64,000 nt of DNA, from contig CM074760.1 in assembly GCA_037355855.1 (NCBI GenBank), positions 1,232,501-1,296,500 of the forward strand. Reading direction: 5' to 3'. The notes under the pieces were generated by a model. It saw only the letters and a list, made by a program, of their open reading frames with translations, made no database searches and had not been told where the DNA came from. Below are positions 44,756-56,826 of this stretch, piece by piece; within the stretch, counting starts at the first letter, position 1, and the number at the start of each line of letters is the position of its first letter. A program made the position numbers and the translations under genes. Origin of the DNA: Pseudo-nitzschia pungens. Lineage: Eukaryota; Bacillariophyta; Bacillariophyceae; Bacillariales; Bacillariaceae.

Positions 44756-46174
44756 ATGATGTTCAAAGTAGCTTGTGCCTTGGTGTTAGGCACGTTTGCT
44801 GCCGTCAGTGCAGTCAAGGATGACGAGTATTACCGTGCTGGGATGGGGAACCCAAACATTGATCTAAAGATGTACTGGGCCGATGCCCACAACGTAATCC
44901 AAGATTTGGATCAGTTTTCTTCTCTCTACATTCAATACCATAATTGTGCCTGGACTCAAAACAGGAATGTGTATACCGAACAAGAGTCGGGAAGCGGAGA
45001 TGAAAACGATTATTGGTACATGGGAGCAACTCCTTCATACGCAGCCAACGTAGCGTTTTCGCTCTACGGATCACTTCAAGGAGAATCATTCTCAGGATGC
45101 AACGAAAACACTTTTATCAATTCCTTCACAACTAACCAAGGATTTGAGGCTTTTGCTTCATCTCTTTACTACGCTGGAGCCACGGCGACGGATTATTCTC
45201 AAAAATACTCTTCTGAGTGCCAGGGCGGTGCTGGGGTTGCCTGCGATTCTCAAGTTGGTTTCGCCTACGTCTCCTACAGTACGGACACGTGTGATCCGGC
45301 TTATGCCAATGGCGTCACCGATACTATGTCATACATGAACAGTGTCTTTAAAGCGGCGCAATGTGTCAAGATCTACGACAGCTCACAGTATTACAACAAT
45401 AACTACAACAACAACAACAACAACAACTACAACTACAACAACAACTACAATGCCAACAACTACAACTACGGCAATCGAGATCTCAAAGAAGAAGAAAACA
45501 AGCAGGAAATAGAAAAGGATAGCAAGATCGAGGACAGTGAAAGTAGTAACAACGAAAAAGCAGATACGCAGGAAAGAAATCTCCAAAACAACTATGGATA
45601 TGGTTACGGTTATAACAACGGCTACAATGGCAACTATGGCTACAACAGCTATTATACCTACGCTGGAACAGCCCTGTCCCTTTTGTACTATTCCAACGCC
45701 TGTTTTATCCAAAACTATTGGGATCCAGATGGTGGGTGCCCTGACCCCTACGGCAAACTCCAATATTACCAACAGAACTTCAATAAGGGGGTCCGCAAGT
45801 CGATGAAGGTTGATACTTACGTTACCTACCGTGCAAACATGCAATTGGGGAAAAGATATGTCAAAATCGGTGCAGTCCTTTTTATGACCGCGGTGGTTTT
45901 GTTCCTGGCAGAGCAATTGCTTGCCTTTAGGGCAAGGAAGAGGGCACGACGTACAAAAACGTCTGATTCGTTGATAAAGAGGAGAAAAAAGAGATCTGTT
46001 GTTGGATTGGTTAGCAAGACTGGTGGAAAAGTAAAAAGATCTGCGGTTACTAGCGTGAAAAAGGTTGTAGAGAAGGTCTCTCAAAAGACCAGATGTGGTG
46101 ACGATAGCAATGTTGTGGATAAGCTGGAACTTGACGGAGATGACAACTCGGCGTACATGGCAGTAAAGAATTAG
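44756..46174 (+). CDS. Secreted Asn/Tyr-rich type I membrane protein
   Basis: A 472-residue single-exon protein. The signal peptide (MMFKVACALVLGTFAAVSA) is followed by an ordered Cys-containing ectodomain: IDLKMYWADAHNVIQDLDQF, LYIQYHNCAWTQNR, DYWYMGATPSYAANVAFSLY, FSGCNENTF, YSSECQGGAGVACDSQVGFA and AQCVKIYDSS. A low-complexity Tyr/Asn run, an acidic Lys/Glu segment (EEENKQEIEKDSKIEDS), a Gly/Tyr/Asn run and a further Cys pair (ACFIQNYWDPDGGCPDPYG) follow. One transmembrane helix (IGAVLFMTAVVLFLAEQLLA) precedes a very basic cytoplasmic tail. I know ectodomains of this kind (WADAHNV...YHNCAW, YWYMG) from diatom proteins without assigned function. It shares layout with its divergent neighbour, but clear sequence homology is limited. 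Confidence 0.85.
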   Translation: MMFKVACALVLGTFAAVSAVKDDEYYRAGMGNPNIDLKMYWADAHNVIQDLDQFSSLYIQYHNCAWTQNRNVYTEQESGSGDENDYWYMGATPSYAANVAFSLYGSLQGESFSGCNENTFINSFTTNQGFEAFASSLYYAGATATDYSQKYSSECQGGAGVACDSQVGFAYVSYSTDTCDPAYANGVTDTMSYMNSVFKAAQCVKIYDSSQYYNNNYNNNNNNNYNYNNNYNANNYNYGNRDLKEEENKQEIEKDSKIEDSESSNNEKADTQERNLQNNYGYGYGYNNGYNGNYGYNSYYTYAGTALSLLYYSNACFIQNYWDPDGGCPDPYGKLQYYQQNFNKGVRKSMKVDTYVTYRANMQLGKRYVKIGAVLFMTAVVLFLAEQLLAFRARKRARRTKTSDSLIKRRKKRSVVGLVSKTGGKVKRSAVTSVKKVVEKVSQKTRCGDDSNVVDKLELDGDDNSAYMAVKN

Positions 46175-47107
46175 ATACTCCACCACTCAGCACAAAGAAC
46201 GAACGTGAATTCCTCTTGCATATGAGTGACAGGTCGCCGGATTTCAGTCAACACAGTAGCAGGATGTTGGCAACGGATATACGATCCATTTTTAGGTTTT
46301 CATTGTAACCTGAACCATTTCCGTTTCAAGAACGAGACCCATCAACATTCGAGTGTACCAAACTTTATATATTTATGTCTTCTACACACATAATTAAAAA
46401 GAACTTTTAACACACCATCGATTGTTGGCGAATCATATACATATCGGCCTATTCGTTTACGTTGAAAAAATGATATGGAGAAAGGTCAAACAAGCTGCAT
46501 ACCTTTTGAAATTGTTCACAGCACACAGCATGTATCCTGACTTCGTGGAGACTCTAGGAAAAACTTTTCACTTCCTCAATATCCTCTCGAGATGCATGAG
46601 CGCTTCTTAAGAGAGTATAATTGCTTTGTCAAGTTCATGATCAAAAGAAATAAATGGATCACAATGGAAGCAATCTCGGAGGTATCCCATACACAGATAG
46701 TTTCAGTGTCTCTCACGGACAAATAAAGTCACAGAGATGAAGACAAACAATTGTCTATGGCTGCTTCTCCCCGAAAGTACGACCATCAAATCCTGGCATC
46801 ATTGGCACCAAATTGCACTCACGGTGCTTTTCAGCAAGTCGACATAGACCGATTTCATTCGTATTTTTTATTTCTGCATTTTCAACATTTTAACCCTTTC
46901 AGAGATACAGAATTTCAAGTGGACGGTGATGCCCGCGACCTGTGCTGAATTTATTATAGTCGTTGATGTTCCTAGAAGTTTGATAAATTGTGGAGTTAAG
47001 TTACTTTCTTCACTCAATCAACAAGTGCGAAGAACGAAGTAGTCTGAAGGGGTCCCCTCGGAGTGAAAACTCTTGTGATTCCACCACAGTTCGATTATTT
47101 TTTTACT

Positions 47108-47205
47108 CTACTACAAAATTCCGAACAGCTGTCCGTTGGCTCTACGCCTCAATGTAATAATTTCTACGTGGACTTGAGGACAGCTGTTAGGGAACTTTGT
47201 AGTAA
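47108..47205. repeat. Short foldback (MITE-like) element, copy C
   Basis: A 98-bp element like copy B. The left end is CTACTACAAAATTCC followed by GAACAGCTGTCC; the right end is GGACAGCTGTTAGG followed by GAACTTTGTAG, its inverse with mismatches. The interior has TAATTTCTACG as in copy B. It abuts the larger foldback element on its right. Confidence 0.7.
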
Positions 47206-47722
47206 TATGGAATTCCTTTCAGCTGATCCCCCCCCAATTTTAATCTCCTTTACTCGGGAGTGTAGTGCATTTTGACCTTCGTCTGGTGGTACATTTTTCT
47301 ACTGGAGTCTACTACACGACTCGGTCCTTTCCCAGAAAGAAATTCTGGTACTAATTTTCTACACAAATTCATGTACAAATTAGGCCACAACTCCTCCTGA
47401 CCATGGTGATTGAATTGGAAGCAGTTGCAATAGAATTGAAGCCATACCACCTATGTCCATCCAACCCTTGTGCCCAGAGTTGGTTTATCTGGTGTTATCA
47501 ATTCAAGATTGGTTGAGTAGGAGCCAAAATGTAATTTTGAACAATATCATGTAGAACTAGTACTGGAGAGATTTCTCAACGAGTTGCCTCTAGGAGCTGC
47601 TCTGTAGAGCCGTGTAGAAAAATTTACTACCAGACGAAGGTCAAAATGCCATAAAACTCCCGAGTGAAGGAGATTAAAAATGGGGGGGGGGGGATCAGCT
47701 GATAGGAATTCCGTAGTATTCG
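47199..47722. mobile_element. Non-autonomous foldback element with about 100-bp inverted repeats
   Basis: About 520 bp bounded by long near-perfect inverted repeats. The left arm runs from ATGGAATTCC and TTTCAGCTGATCC through a C-run, TAATCTCCTTTACTCGGGAG, CATTTTGACCTTCGTCTGG and TTTTTCTAC to about 47300. The right arm (about 47613-47722) is its reverse complement with a few mismatches and ends GATAGGAATTCCGTAGTA. The extreme ends match those of copies A to C, so all belong to one family. The roughly 300-bp centre has no long open frame and no transposase. A DNA-transposon derivative mobilised in trans is the likely nature. Confidence 0.75.
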
Positions 47723-48261
47723 TAGTTTAACGGAACGTAACGGATGACGAGCATTCGTGTTTTTCAATTTTTTTTTTCTACGAGTACCCGGTACCGTAGG
47801 TTAACTTACTCGTACCGGTACGAAGTACTGTATTTGGCTACATTCTCTCTTACCATCACTGTACGTAGTAGGATAGTAGGATTTAACCGGAAAGCAGCGT
47901 ACACCTACGAGCTACTTACAGTAAAAATAAAATGAGACAGATCCGGGACTTGATTCCGACGTAAACAATTTTGCTTCTTTCTATTCCAGATTCGATTCCA
48001 GATGAATTCACAGTTCATACATCACTCATCGTCGACTCTTTCATCTCAAAATTGAATCAATCAAAATCCATCAAAATCCATCAAAATCCATCAAAAATCA
48101 AAAAAAGAATCTGCTCATCTGAGATCAATCTCACTTGGTGAAGCGAAGAAGCGAGAAAATAAGATACTTCGCAATAAAAATCCTATTCACATCGAGGCTT
48201 GTCTTTCTGGGATTCCTGTTGTTCCCAGAAATATCCTTCTCTTCGGCATTTGTTTGAAATC

Positions 48262-49844
48262 ATGATGCGTTTTCCCGATGGCACAGAAGTCTTGGCAAAA
48301 GATGGACCCTCGTACTCTGCTCCCAAAGACAATGATTGCGAGGGGCTGAATGAACGAGTGAATGGCAATTCCAACATTGGTAGGAAGCGCAAGCCCTCTG
48401 CTCTACATCCGGATAGCGCCCACGGGAGCAAAAAACAACACCCGGTAAGTACCCTCGACCGAGAAAACTTCGATCTTCTCGGTAGAACATTGAATTTAGG
48501 AATAACAACCAAAGTTGCAGAATTGGTTCTGAGTAACAAAATGAGGCAGATATTCGCTTTCTCTTTCGCCTCTGATTTTAACGTATGAAATTGACTAATG
48601 CCTTCACTTGACTTGATTTTTTTGATTCTGTTACAAGCAAAACGTTGCGGTGCCAGGGATTCCGAAAAATGAGTTCGCACGAAATGGTCAAAACAAATAT
48701 GAGACCGAAGAAGATACCATTGCCGTTTCTATGGGATGCCCCTTTTTGGGTAGTGGAGGGGAAGTGGGAACGGCCAGAAATGATGCAATCGCTGCGAATG
48801 ATCAATTGGTTGACCGGCATACGAATGAGAATTTGCAGCGCGACGGAGTAGATATCGAGAAGGAAAGTGAGGCGGAGTGGTCAAACAAGGGCTGGAATGA
48901 CTTTATCAATGTCGTAAATGCCGATGACGCCCCAAATCTCCAAGCCTACCTCGCGACCAAGGAAATTCGACATCAAAATAGCACCCGTTTTGCCAATGCG
49001 ATCGACGACTGCATTTTGGAATTACGGAAGACGACAAACGAGATTCTATCCGACGTCGTTGCGCCGATTTGCAATAAATTATCAGAAGTTCTCGAGGATT
49101 CGGAAGACGAAATCATCAAGAGAATGATGTCAAATCACATTCGTCGGCAAAAGCTCCTGGAGATTATACACATTGCAGATTCTGCATGGAAGGAAAAATA
49201 CACGAAGCTCCTTGCAGACATCAAAGGAGTTGTAAGTCACGGAACAAGATGATGCCAGAAGATCTTTCGACCACTAACATCTCACATGGCTCCTCGTCTC
49301 TACTCCCACTTTCTCTGGACAATAGGGGAAGACAGATGCAACCTTCGAAACAGATGGGAAATCTCTCAAAGTGAGCTGCAAGGGTAAGGCCGACATCAAG
49401 GGCAAAGAAGATGTTGCGGCTTTCCCGGATAGACAAGAACAGATCCCCCAAACCCAGAATATTTTGTCGAAAACTAATAGCTACAAGGAGATGGATAGTG
49501 GTGGTCAAGACGTGGACTGGGAAGAACTAGCTGAATACGAACCAGCTCGGCCAAGAATCTTGTCCTTCTTGGACCATCGTGAAAAACGCAACTGCGCGAG
49601 AGGCAACTTTGCTGAAATAATGGACGAGGTTCATGCAGGACTAGAAAATGAGGTCCAGACTGTTTTCTATATGGCATCGACTGTATTTCGCCAAAACATT
49701 GAGGCCTGTCTCGAGTCAGAAGAAGAGATCGAAAACTTGGTCATGGAAAATTACGAGCGTCGACGCAATCTCAGAGAAGAACTCGAGAATTCAGCCCGCC
49801 AGGCCCAGGAGCAATTTGCTACCCTTCTCAGTCGTTTGGGATAG
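48262..49844 (+). CDS. Coiled-coil protein with internal duplication, three exons
   Basis: Exons 48262-48444, 48638-49231 and 49326-49844 (both donors GTAAGT; acceptors TACAAG and ACAATAG) join in phase 0 to 431 residues. The family is not recognised. Each half ends in a predicted helical bundle of about 70 residues. The first includes ELRKTTNEILSDVVAPICNK, LEDSEDEIIKRMM and RRQKLLEIIHIAD; the second includes GLENEVQTVFYMASTVFRQN, LESEEEIENLVMENYERRRN and REELENSARQAQEQ. The two align, so the protein arose by duplication. The N-terminal part is hydrophilic and probably disordered with a basic KRKPSA patch. A structural or adaptor role is possible; nothing more can be said. Confidence 0.75.
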
Positions 49845-50204
49845 TCTACCATTCCCGATGGAAAGAAAACATATTTCCTTTCGTAGAACGAGGATTGGAT
49901 AGGTAAAATCCGGCGAATGAAGAAGGTAAAATCCATGTCTGATGTACATTTCTAAAGGTAAATGGATTTCGTGAACATCCATTGCGAGCAGACAACTCTA
50001 TTTTGAACGGAATCAATCAGTGCTCATCGATACAGCATTTTTCTTTCAGCATCACATATTTAGTCATGACAAAAGTCACTATCTTTACATTGGTCTTACA
50101 AAATATTAGGAGGCTCATTGTCCACTTCAAACTAAATTAGTCAGCAATAGTTCGATTGAAATCTTTCATTCATCTGTAGTGCCAATACAAGATGTACTCC
50201 AAAA
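49845..50204. other. Convergent intergenic region
   Basis: About 360 bp between the ends of the coiled-coil gene (+) and the DnaJ gene (-). AT-rich, no gene or repeat recognised. Confidence 0.5.
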
Positions 50205-52682
50205 TCACAGTGATGATGCCGAGGTGCGTTCGGATTCTTTCATCTTTCGTTGCTGACGGATCATGTACTCAGCATCTTCTTCACTGATTTCTTGCCCCTG
50301 CGCTTTCGCGAGCGTAGTCATGGCCGCGATTTCAGCCCGCAGCTTAATCTCCTCTGTGTTGTCTCCGTCGCGAGTACCATCTTTCATAGATTCGGAGGCT
50401 ATGCCAATATCGAGGAATTCTCGACCAAGAATTTTCACAGCCTCGGCTCTCCTTATCCTTGTTTCGGCATCGACACTCGCGTCAGTGAACAACTTGAAAC
50501 AAACATCTTTCAACGTTTTTGAAATATCCCGCACGTTGATCGCCCAAGCCAATTCCAGTATGGTCGGTAATGTATCTTCGAGCTTCTTCATGGTCTCCTT
50601 GGCTTGATTCGTGTCCATCGAAGGTGGTCCACCGACACCTCCCAGGGAAGTCTGTTCCTCGGCCTGCTTCTGAATGCTTTCGACGTGTTTCATGGCCTTG
50701 CTTCCGGCCCGCACTGCCGATATTCCGGCGTTCAAAACTCGATAGCTTTCTTTCAGAGCCGTGGTACGTTTTTGAATCAGGGCGGTGTGCGCATCCCAGT
50801 TACCAATCACGGGGCTCCTGGCAAATCCCAAGAACTCCGTCGCTTCGAGTTGCAATGCTCTTCCAATCGCACCGCAAAAAACATGACCAAACGCAGATTT
50901 GCAAATTTGAGCGGCTTCTGCCTGACAAGACAGAACGAACTGCTCTTCTACGTCTTCTGATTCATCTCCATTGACATATTGATCTATTCGTTCCCGTATG
51001 CTGATTGCCACCGTAACTTTTCGTCTTCGCTGCAAGAATTCATCTTCTTCCATCATCATTCGGACCCGCTCTTCTCGTTGTGCTTGCACAGCTTCCGTAG
51101 ATTTTCCGCTATCCAACAACTCGCCATCCCCTTCCTGTTGTTGTTGTTGTTGTTGTTGTTGTTGCATGCTAGTGGCTAGTTCTTGAGCCATTTTTGAGTC
51201 TTTCAGAAACATCTCGGCCTTGTTGGCGATCCACAATTCTCCAATGTACGGTTTGACAGAATCGGATCCGAACATCACGGCAAAAAATATGTACGGGTCG
51301 ATATCACTCATGTGCAGTTTCTGATTCTTTTCGTCGTTGATGCTCAATCCATCCCTGTCGTACGCAGCCCTGCTTTGGTCATTGGCGAGGACTTGATACG
51401 CGTGGCCGAGTTCTTGGAACCGATTGGCGGCCGTGGGATCTCCGGGGTTTTTGTCGGGGTGGCACTTTCGTGCTTTAACGTAGTATGCCTTTTTGATTTC
51501 TCCCTGCGACGCGTTCGTCGACACGCCCAGCAGATCGTAGTAGGTGCGATCTTTCACGACCCGTTCCGGTCCGCTCGCCGTGTGGAATCCGTTCTGCTCG
51601 CCTCTTCGTTTCCGTTCCTCCGCGAGTTCTTCCACCTCTTTCATGTCCTCGTCCAGTTTGTAATGGTACCATTCTCGCTTCTTCTCGTCCCACACCATGC
51701 CCTTGCTCGCCGAACTGATTGCCTCCGCAGAGTTGTAGACTCCGCGGCCCACTTGGTAGGCTCCCACGCAAACTCCGGTCGTGGGCAAAATGACGCAGGA
51801 CGCAACTCCCTTCGCCAGTCCGTTGAAAAATCCGCCGACACCTCCCTGCTTGGCACCCATCACCGGCTGTCCGATGAGAGATGCAAAGCCAATGACGGTG
51901 CCCTTTGTTACACTCTTTAAACCGCTGCTCAATCCCGCCCAACCATCTTTTGGCCGTCTCGTGCTGAACAATTGGTTGAAATTGAGTTGCTCCTGTGTCC
52001 GAGTGCAAGGGATGGATGGATTGGTTGGTTTGTTCGTTCGTTCGTTCGTTCGTTTCATGGTCCACGCAACAATTGAAATGTCGTTTCCGCAATGATTCAC
52101 AAAAGGGTGAGCTTTACGATTGATTGCGCTCCAGGGCTATTCATTTTGCTCCATCATTGCACCGGGAGAAGCACTGCTTTCGAGACCGAATGTGTGTGTC
52201 GGTGTCTCTCTTTGCGTGTGGTGTAGTGTCGTTGTAGTACATACCTTTTTCAGTGCATCGAGTTCCGAGTTTTGCGCTTCGGCGTCTGTTTCGGTTTGGG
52301 TCGTTTCCTCCTTTTTCTCCTCCGCGAATTTTTGTGTTGCATTTCCCGTTATGGTCTGAAAGGCAGCAGGAAGAAACGAAGATGTGTTGTTGGACTCCGA
52401 TGCAGATGCTTCGTTCCCGGCATTGTCTGTTTGAGCTTCCGTCTCGTTCTCCTCGCTTTGTTCGGCACCTGCATCATCACCAGAAGCACCAGCACCAACA
52501 TCAGCGGCATCTTGCTGGTCGTTTCCCTCATCGGTTTCCACCGGTGCCGCAGCCGATTTCGTTTGGGCACCCACAAAAAAGCTCGCCACCGTGCTCGCCA
52601 GATTCTCTGCCGGCTCCGAGTCGTTTTCGTCCGCACTCTCACCGCGACTCGAAGATCGGGTGACTGTTATTCGTGTCGGCAT
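50205..52682 (-). CDS. DnaJ-domain protein with DnaJ-X region, two exons
   Basis: Exons on the minus strand are 52682-52245 and 51992-50205 (GTATGT donor, GGACACAG acceptor), 741 residues. The open frame reaches 52790 but the translation start MPTRITVTRSSSRG at 52682 is preferred. Exon 1 is acidic and Ala/Glu/Gln-rich. Exon 2 opens with a Gly/Ala/Val-rich segment (GTVIGFASLIGQPVMGAKQG) that could associate with membrane, followed by a J domain at about 290-350 (TYYDLLGVSTNASQGEIKKA, CHPDKNPGDPTAA) with the HPD motif intact, so it should stimulate an Hsp70 ATPase. The segment DPYIFFAVMFGSDSVKPYIG marks the DnaJ-X domain. A run of nine Gln encoded by a CAA repeat sits in the C-terminal half. 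No zinc-finger region, so this is a class C J protein. The client is unknown. Confidence 0.9.
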
Positions 52683-55393
52683 CTTCTGATTTGATTCGCG
52701 TTGCGTGTCGTTGCGTTGCGTGTTTATTGTGTGCACTGTATCGAATGTGGCTCGTTCTTCCTCTGCCGAAACCAAAGGAATGGGATTCAATGAAATTCAA
52801 GTCGATCCAATTCAATCCAATCCGATCCAATTCAATTCAATCCACCTGTACGTACTCCCGGAATAGACACAATTTCGTTTCGTTTGTTCCGTTCGCGACA
52901 CCGTGCAGTCCCGAGTCTTTCCGTCGTTTCTTTTCTTTTGTTTTCTTTCCAACGTTTCCGATGCCTACCGTTCCAGGATCGAAAAAACAAACGGGTCGGT
53001 CGTTGCTTTCTTCGGTACGGTAAGGCTTAGTGCACAGCACGAATGTGTTCGAACTCGAGTGGGGGTGGCGGTAAGATCTCACCGCTTGGCTCTCCAAAAA
53101 AGCAAGAACGCAGGCGCTTGCGCTAGAGTACGGTAAGCTTACGCAGTAGCCGTATCTGCTGGGGTTTCCCGAATGTACGGTATGTGAATGAAGGACTGAA
53201 TCAGATCGTTTCGTCCGACGCGAGGAGAGGACAACGTTGGGGGCAAAGGGTTCGAGGGAAGTGCCGACGGACGGAAGTGCAAAGCGTTATCGAACGCAAG
53301 AGACGACGAAGACGACGAACCGAGGAGATGATCTGTTGGTTGCGTGCACCTAGAGTTTCACGGGCCGGGTGTTGTTGTTCCTCTCTGCTCCCGTGCTGCA
53401 ATATTACTTCGTATTTGTTTGTTGCACTCGTTGTTCGAAAGTCTCTACTCGCACTAGAAGTAAGGCACTACGCTCGAGCAACTCGGATTATTGCTCGTCG
53501 CATGCATGCATCCATACATACCTGTGTCGTAAGCCTTACGTGCTCGTACCGGTATGTCTCTCATCTCATTCCTTGCTCACTATCGATACATTCCGCGTTC
53601 TGAGTTTTTTTTCGTTCCTTCCTGTGGCGCACGAAAATTTTCAGCGAAAGAATCACATCCCTTCTAACGATCCATCCGAGAAGGCCTTATCGACATTGGA
53701 TGGTTTGGTCGCGAAAATTGGCTGTAACGGTAGGTTTTCGGGGTTCAACGGTGATCCATGCGCGCATGGAACCGAACCATCCATACAAGAAGTACTGTCC
53801 ACGTGTGTCTGGTCTTGCTACTATCGTACCGTGCTCGAGTCCGAACGTGACGGAGCAGCTCGTTGGGAGGAGGCTTGTTCGTGTTCTGGGGAGGCTCCGA
53901 GAAACTCTTTTTTGGTTGTTATAACGGAACACAACGAAAATTTTCGTTGCACACGGGGCCCGGCATACCCCGGAGCGGTCGCACGGTAGGACTTGAGACT
54001 CGACTCTCGACTCGACTCGACTCACTATGGAGTATTATCATAGGAGCTGATCTAAAAAGAAGAGGCTTGCGAGTTCGGAGTTCGGAGTTCTGAATGATGT
54101 TCAATGTTGTGCGTACGAGCATGTTGGAGTTCGATCAATTTCGTACATACCTACCATACGTTGATAATGCACAAGAACAGCATACGTACATTTTGAGAAG
54201 GTTACCGGTAGGAGTAGGAGTAAGGTTACGTATCTTAAGATTAAGGTTACTCGTATTTGGAGTAATTACTAGTAGTACTTCGTAACCTTAGTTATTCAGT
54301 ATTGGTTGGCACTGTGAACTGAGACCGAACGGCAAGGACTTTTCGCAAGTTCTCCTACCTGTTCCACGACAAGTACGTACGAGTAAGGCTTACTCGAACG
54401 GCACTTGTAGGGTGCTTCTGACATAATGGTAAATCTTACGGAATCCTGGTCAGTCTTGGTTCGGTTCTCTATTCGATTCGTTAACCTTAGGTACGGTAAG
54501 ATTATTCCTTCCTTCCTTCATTCCGTTCCGTTTCGACCCGAGATGACGGTGACAGGTGTCGAGTCGCTGGTACGGTACCGACCAAAGACTCGTCCCTACG
54601 AATACGGTACCGGGTACGGTGCTTCTGTACGAAACGTGTTGGAAGTGGGAATGAGACGAGATCGGTCTTCGTCGTCGTGCCGAAACTACATGTCATGTCA
54701 TGTCATGTCATGCATCGTCTCATTTCATCTCATCGCGCCGTGTGTTCCTTCGAAAGTGTCAAAATGTCGCGACACCCGGTTCTCTCGCGACAGCATAAGT
54801 GCGACGGTACCAGGTAAGATCTTAAGTATATGTGCATATTCAATATACAGTACACGAAATCCATCCCACCGATATCCTTTCACCAATCGTGCGGTGCATA
54901 CCGTGCGGCATATTCAATGTCTGTAATTCAACTCCGTTGTTATTGATGATTGAAAGCGCGTACATACAATCTAATTTTGAATTTATGTCACATAAAGTAG
55001 TGTATCGTACTTCTACTGGTACTTGTACTTGTACTTCATAAATGCAACTGGATTGGAACCGAACAAACCGAAGAACGGTCTCGCTCCTGTCACAGTCCAT
55101 TCCATTCCATTCTAAAACAATACCACACGACACCTCGACAATCCCAATCGAATGCATCCCGACACTGGCCAGGTCCCGAAGCAGTTTCTGCCACAACTTT
55201 GCGAGAGAACATCACATAGATCTCGTCTCATCTCGTCTCCTCTCATCACATCACATCACATAGATCTCATCACACCACACGTATCATCACATCATATCAC
55301 AGAATATCACACCACATCCAATCCTGAATCTCAAACATTGTTCCAAAGAATATCTCCCAACCAACCAACCAACCAACGCAGCGATCCATCACC
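52683..55393. other. Long intergenic region rich in short palindromic motifs
   Basis: About 2.7 kb with no gene I can support; the open frames around 53184-53989 and 54426-54926 have no domain and shift between frames. Repeats seen: ACTCGACTCTCGACTCG near 53998-54020, TCATG pentamers at 54687-54712, CATCACATCACATCACATAG at about 55243-55262, and several copies of TACGGTAAG (53017, 53131, 54494). The right end leads into the cyclase gene and may contain its promoter and 5' UTR. Confidence 0.55.
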
Positions 55394-56792
55394 ATGGCGA
55401 GCGTCGTCGACGACGAAGTTTCGATCGTTCTGCCCGAGGACACGAGGGCAGAAGCAATCGAAACGGCGAGTCCCAACGATCATCCCCTCTTGGACTCCAT
55501 CGTCAGCGTTGGTGTCAACGTCGCAACGAACGGCGACGGCCAGAGCCAGAATCAAAGCCAAAGCCAAACGGATACCGAAACCGAAACAGAAACCGAAACA
55601 GAAACCGAAAACGAAAAGCGAACCGACGAGAGTCCTCCCACTTCTGCCGCTTCCCTCGTCCAAGCCTTCGGAGCCTTCCACTCGTCGTTCCGCAGCATCA
55701 GCATCAACAACAACGACAACAGCGACATCAACAACAGCAATCACACCGGCAGCGAACGGGACGCCAGCCGCCGCAACCATTCCTATTCGTCCTACGGCGA
55801 AGCGGAGGCGGCGGTCCGCACCCACGGCCGGAGCGCGCGCCATTCCCATCCGTCCGAGACCGCACGCTTTCGGTGCCTGGCGGCGGGACTGCTGGCATCG
55901 ATCGGGGGCCTGGCGATGATTGCCACTCTGACCGCATCCAACATCGGCATCGACATCGACATCGATATCGATTCGAATTCGAATTCGAATGCCAATTCTG
56001 CAAGCAATGCGATCGCGACGCCTCCGACCTTCTGGGCCTCGGTGGCGATCCTCCCGGTGCTGGCGTGCCTCGGGGTCCTCCTGGGCGGGCACGAGGTGTC
56101 CCGGGCGAAGCGGGAGCGAGCCCTGCTGGCCACCATCCAGAGATCCGAGGCGATCGTCGACGGCCTCTTTCCGGAGATTGTTCGGGATCGAATCCTGGAG
56201 GAGGGAAACCTCTTGGTGCCGGCCGTGGAAAGCGAAGCGGAAGAAACGGGAAGCAAGGGCAAGAGCAAGAGCAAGAGCAAGGGCAAACCCGGGTGCGGGA
56301 GAAACAGTCCCGTTGGCAATCAGCAGCATCAGCAGCAAGAGCAACAGCAACAGCAACAGCAACAAGAGCACCAAACCGCACGCAAGGACGGGCCTGTCAC
56401 GACGTCCTTTGTGCCGCTGTCGTCGTCGTCCAAGTCGTCTCCGTCGTTGTCTCCGCTGAAACGCATCGCTTCCATCGCGTCGTCCGCGTCGACCACCTAC
56501 TCGCGGTCCGACTCGAATGCTTCCCTCGCTTCCTCCACCGGTTCCGAGTGCCGCGGACATCCCTACTACCAACACGATCACGATCGCGATCACTATCATT
56601 ATCACGACCACGACCACGAAGCCTGTTCGTCGCTCGCGGACACCCGGAGGATACCGTCCTTCTCCTCCTCGTCGTCGACGACGTCCTCCAAACCCATCGC
56701 GGACTACTTTCCGAGTGCCACCATCTTGTTTGCCGACATTGTGGGATTCACCAGCTGGGCCAGCATTCGCGATCCGGCACAAGGTGCGTCTC

Positions 56793-56826
<34 letters not shown>

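Larger units (their letters stand above)
46175..48261. other. Repeat-bearing intergenic region
   Basis: About 2.1 kb without a recognised gene. It contains the composite foldback region 47108-47722 (listed separately) and a short tandem repeat of TCAAAATCCA at about 48058-48100 just upstream of the coiled-coil gene. Open frames at 46422-46610, 46751-46948 and 47744-47935 have no domain. Confidence 0.55.

Noticed and set aside
45383..46186. A 267-codon minus-strand open frame with long Val runs
   Set aside because: Antisense of the Asn/Tyr repeat (AAC repeats read as GTT); the plus-strand protein has a signal peptide and transmembrane helix.
48058..48100. CRISPR-like direct repeats (TCAAAATCCA)
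   Set aside because: Units are about 11 bp with no spacers; a simple tandem repeat in a eukaryotic gap.
53184..53989. Overlapping plus-strand open frames of 139 and 206 codons
   Set aside because: Arg/Cys/Ser-rich with no domain; adjacent frames overlap without a sensible splice join. The region is dense in short palindromes.
55331..56794. A 487-codon minus-strand open frame
   Set aside because: Antisense shadow of cyclase exon 1 produced by high GC and microsatellites; it reads as poly-Leu and poly-Arg.
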